From contig NQMI01000324.1 of the NCBI GenBank assembly GCA_002270565.1, positions 1 through 10,372 on the forward strand: a stretch of 10,372 nucleotides of DNA. The letters run 5' to 3'. Both the position numbers and the translations under genes were made by a program. Shown one piece after another: positions 8,331 to 10,372 of this stretch (the stretch's first letter is position 1; each line of letters starts with the position of its first letter). Source of the stretch: Stenocarpella maydis. Its lineage: Eukaryota > Ascomycota > Sordariomycetes > Diaporthales > Diaporthaceae. The notes below the pieces were generated by a model that did not search any database, was not told the DNA's origin, and worked only from the letters and a program-made list of their open reading frames with translations.

Positions 8331-8543
8331 CACCCCTGATTAAGATAATAACAATTAGTACCAAGACTGGTCTCTTCCTAGCTGGATAGTCCTTTAAGCG
8401 TAAGTATATTTAGATATAAATAGCTTATATAATTCAGATTTATTAGATTCAGCTAATTAGACTTGAAGAACAATACTATATATAAACATTCCACTTATTA
8501 ACCCTAATAACCCTAAGCTAAAGGAATATAAATTCTAGGATAA
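8331..8543. other. RIP-eroded DNA, no assignable gene
   Basis: This AT-rich stretch lies between the protease relic and the AT-rich tandem motif. The protease frame can be followed into it but is crossed by many stops. I see no repeat or motif that would mark an element end. Confidence 0.35.
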
Positions 8544-8593
8544 GATATAAAAAAGTTAAAACATAAAAAAGTTAAGATATAAAAAAAGTTAAG
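8544..8593 (+). repeat. AT-rich motif in three tandem copies
   Basis: The motif ataaaaaagttaa appears three times in about 50 bp, beginning near 8546, 8563 and 8578, with spacers of a few bases (gat, aac, gat). Simple A-rich repeats of this kind are found at 3' ends of LINE-like elements and as replication-slippage products. Here it separates the strongly eroded protease region from the less damaged island that follows. Confidence 0.75.
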
Positions 8594-8754
8594 ACAATAT
8601 TATATCTTTAATTAGATAAGTATACTTTTCTTAGGACCACATGCGAGATAAAAATCATTAGCTCTTGATTTACTGCTAAAAGAAGTGTTAGCAACCTGAA
8701 AAACTGAATCCACCCCTGCCTTACCTAACCCTTCTGATTACCTCACAACTATAA

Positions 8755-9045
8755 CTAGAGATCTATAGGCTTATACTTAAACTTCCTGGGCATACATCCG
8801 GTAATCTTGCCTATAGCATCCGCATGAGTTTCCTTATATCCTATCTTAGTAGCTGCTTTAGTGTACTTGCCTAGTGAGAGCTCTAAAGGAGGCATATTTA
8901 GAGGCTTGTTAATCAGATTAGGATATATATTGGTGATATAGTTATAACTGCTCTTGGAAATCTTTGGCATCTTAAAATCGTAAAGGTAACCCTTAATATA
9001 ATAGATATAATTGGTATAAGCATTATCTTGAAATCCTTGGAGCAA
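8755..9045 (-). CDS. intact 96-codon ORF in eroded repeat
   Basis: A complete minus-strand ORF runs from an ATG at 9045 to a stop at 8755. It includes KMPKISKSSYNYITNIYPNL and a basic C-terminus, CMPRKFKYKPIDL. The frame can be followed upstream to about 9240 through about six stops. There it reads NANPCNYCIQRIGANY, which has the look of a damaged cysteine motif, since TGY to TAY by RIP turns Cys into Tyr. That would make this the 3' end of a longer relic. No family is recognised. The plus strand of the same interval is also partly open (see 8902-9213), so the coding strand is undecided. An ORF this long stands out in DNA so rich in stops. Confidence 0.3.
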   Translation of the reverse strand: MLQGFQDNAYTNYIYYIKGYLYDFKMPKISKSSYNYITNIYPNLINKPLNMPPLELSLGKYTKAATKIGYKETHADAIGKITGCMPRKFKYKPIDL

Positions 9046-9213
9046 TTAGCACTTAAAGAAAGGGATCATAACGGGAATAATGCCTTAGAGAGTTGTTTAG
9101 TTATAGTTGGCCCCTATCCGCTGTATGCAATAATTGCATGGGTTTGCATTATGATAACTAAAGAAGGCGATAAGGAGAGCCAGGCCCTAATGAAGGTTAT
9201 TCCCCTAGCATAG
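8902..9213 (+). pseudogene. open frame opposite the minus ORF
   Basis: On the plus strand one frame is free of stops from 8902 to the TAG at 9211-9213, 103 codons, though without an early ATG. It extends back to 8701 with only a handful of stops. Its product would be hydrophobic in the middle (LVIVGPYPLYAIIAWVCIMI, about 9100-9159), like a single membrane segment, followed by a charged end. This may be a shadow of the minus-strand frame or the true relic, and I cannot choose between them. Confidence 0.25.
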
Positions 9214-9277
9214 TTAAGATATGTACTTCTCATAAGGGCCACTATTTGTGTGCTTAATAAAAATGTCATTTGGACCT

Positions 9278-10372
9278 CCTTTAATTAGAGTGCTAAGGCA
9301 AGACTATAGGTACTTGCAAGCTTCTAAGGCTTTCAGGAAGGGAAAGAATAGTTTAAGCAGCTTAGATTTGCATATTAAGGAGAGAATCCACAGGATGTAA
9401 AGACCCTTGCCTCTACCCTTAAGGTTATACATCTTGATATTTATTGCAAAGGCCTTATAAAGTGGTAATTTATAGACCTAGTTTTATAAAAGGATTGCAT
9501 TCAGCTGGAAACAAGTGCAGATGCTCTTTTTATAAATAGGAGGAGGATTATACGTTTTAAAGACCCTGATGATAGGAGGTAATTACTCCTTACCCTTTCC
9601 CTTCTCTTCTTAGCTCGGTTAAGGAGGAGAAGACATAGTAATAGTAAAGCTTGTCTGATTAGAGAGGCTTAATGGTTTAATAATAAGATTAATGATTAAT
9701 AGTTAATAATGCTATTAGGGGGAAGTTAAAGAAAAGGATTAGTAAGGGAAAAGCAACTTTAAATATAAAAAGTTGGAGAGGGGAGCTCTTATTAGAAGCA
9801 TTTAAAGTAGCAAAGGTTGCTACCTAGTAGAAAAGGAAAGGAAGTTAAGTAATTTACTAGCTTAAGTAATTTACCCATCTTAAGGCTCCCCTTCTGATAA
9901 AAGCCCACCTTTCTATTACAACCTCTAACCCAACTACTTCTTCTATAACCACCACACCTTAGCTAATCTCTAATTAGCGTAGTATAACTTGCATTATTAA
10001 GACTTAAAAGCTGCTATAACCATTAACCTCTACCCTCAAAACTTATTACCTCACCTCTGTTACCGTAATTTTCCTACCTAGTAACCCTTTCCTAGGTCTA
10101 ACAATTAGAAGATATTCCTTAGCTACAAAAAAAGAAAGAGAAAAAAAAGGATCCCTAATCTAGTTTTTACAGCTACAAATATTTAAAAAGCATAGTCCAC
10201 GCCATGAATAATCCATGCCCCAGCTACTATTGAGTACCCAGACCTGTCTTAAAGTAGGTTGGCCTAGCCTAACTTTTTAGCGTTACCCCTTTCATTATGA
10301 ATTCTTAATAATATCAACTATGTAGGCAGTCTGAGATTCAACTATGTAATATCGTAATTTAAGGAACCTACC
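9278..10372 (+). repeat. direct repeat, copy 2 (cut by window end)
   Basis: This is the second copy of 1836-2955, same orientation, with net about 23 bp lost relative to copy 1 by position 10300. It is still matching copy 1 at the last bases of the window, so its true end is not seen. Differences from copy 1 go in both directions (C to T and G to A in either copy), as expected if both were mutated independently by RIP after duplication. Beyond about 10050 it differs also by transversions and short indels. Confidence 0.85.

Larger units (their letters stand above)
1836..9277 (+). mobile_element. RIP-eroded repeat unit, 7.4 kb
   Basis: The unit is delimited by the start of the first direct repeat (1836) and the start of the second (9278), an offset of 7442 bp. 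It is AT-rich, full of TA steps and TAG/TAA codons in all frames, and CpG-poor, which indicates RIP. It contains a Gypsy-like retropepsin relic at 7150-8330 and other eroded frames, but I found no reverse transcriptase, integrase or clear LTR ends. Two readings fit: two full elements in head-to-tail tandem, or one element with terminal direct repeats of more than 1 kb. The second copy continues to the window edge, so the window cannot decide. Orientation follows the protease. Confidence 0.6.

Overview
The window looks like a piece of a filamentous ascomycete (Pezizomycotina) genome. It has two parts of very different composition. The left part (about 1-1800) has ordinary base composition with plentiful CpG. 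The right part (about 1836 to the end) is AT-rich, crowded with TA dinucleotides and in-frame TAG/TAA codons, and poor in CpG. That pattern is the mark of repeat-induced point mutation (RIP: C to T, mainly at CpA, in duplicated DNA). No intact, confidently functional protein gene is visible. Everything gene-like is short, broken or eroded. The fungal assignment is an inference from RIP and from a fungal-style retropepsin remnant, not from a marker gene.

Layout. (1) 70-761, minus: a broken gene of unknown function in normal-GC DNA. (2) about 981-1046, plus: a shortened tRNA-like Pol III unit (A-box, B-box, T7 run). (3) 1484-1702, minus: a small doubtful ORF. (4) 1701-1800: four 25-bp tandem units in alternating A-B-A-B order, just before the composition change. 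(5) 1836-9277: one RIP-eroded repeat unit of 7442 bp. (6) 9278-10372: the start of a second copy in the same orientation, cut off by the window end. In the first ~320 bp of the two copies I counted about 40 mismatches by eye, all transitions.

Inside the eroded unit I see these decayed reading frames. A plus frame at 2947-4773 belongs to no family I recognise. A minus frame at 5399-4842 encodes a charged polypeptide and includes an 11-C homopolymer. A plus frame at about 6242-7145 contains a 62-codon tandem duplication. A plus frame at 7150 to about 8330 is the best-supported relic: a retroviral-type aspartic protease whose Asp-Thr-Gly now reads Asp-Ile-Gly, with a Leu-Leu-Gly motif 74 codons on, as in Gag-protease ORFs of fungal Ty3/Gypsy elements. 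An AT-rich triplicated motif follows at 8544-8593, then a less-damaged island at 8700-9213 open on both strands.

I could not find a reverse transcriptase YxDD box, an RNase H or an integrase in the frames I read, so the element class stays open beyond 'contains a Gypsy-like protease ghost'. Stop codons created by RIP occur in every frame, so strand and frame assignment of all relics except the protease is tentative.
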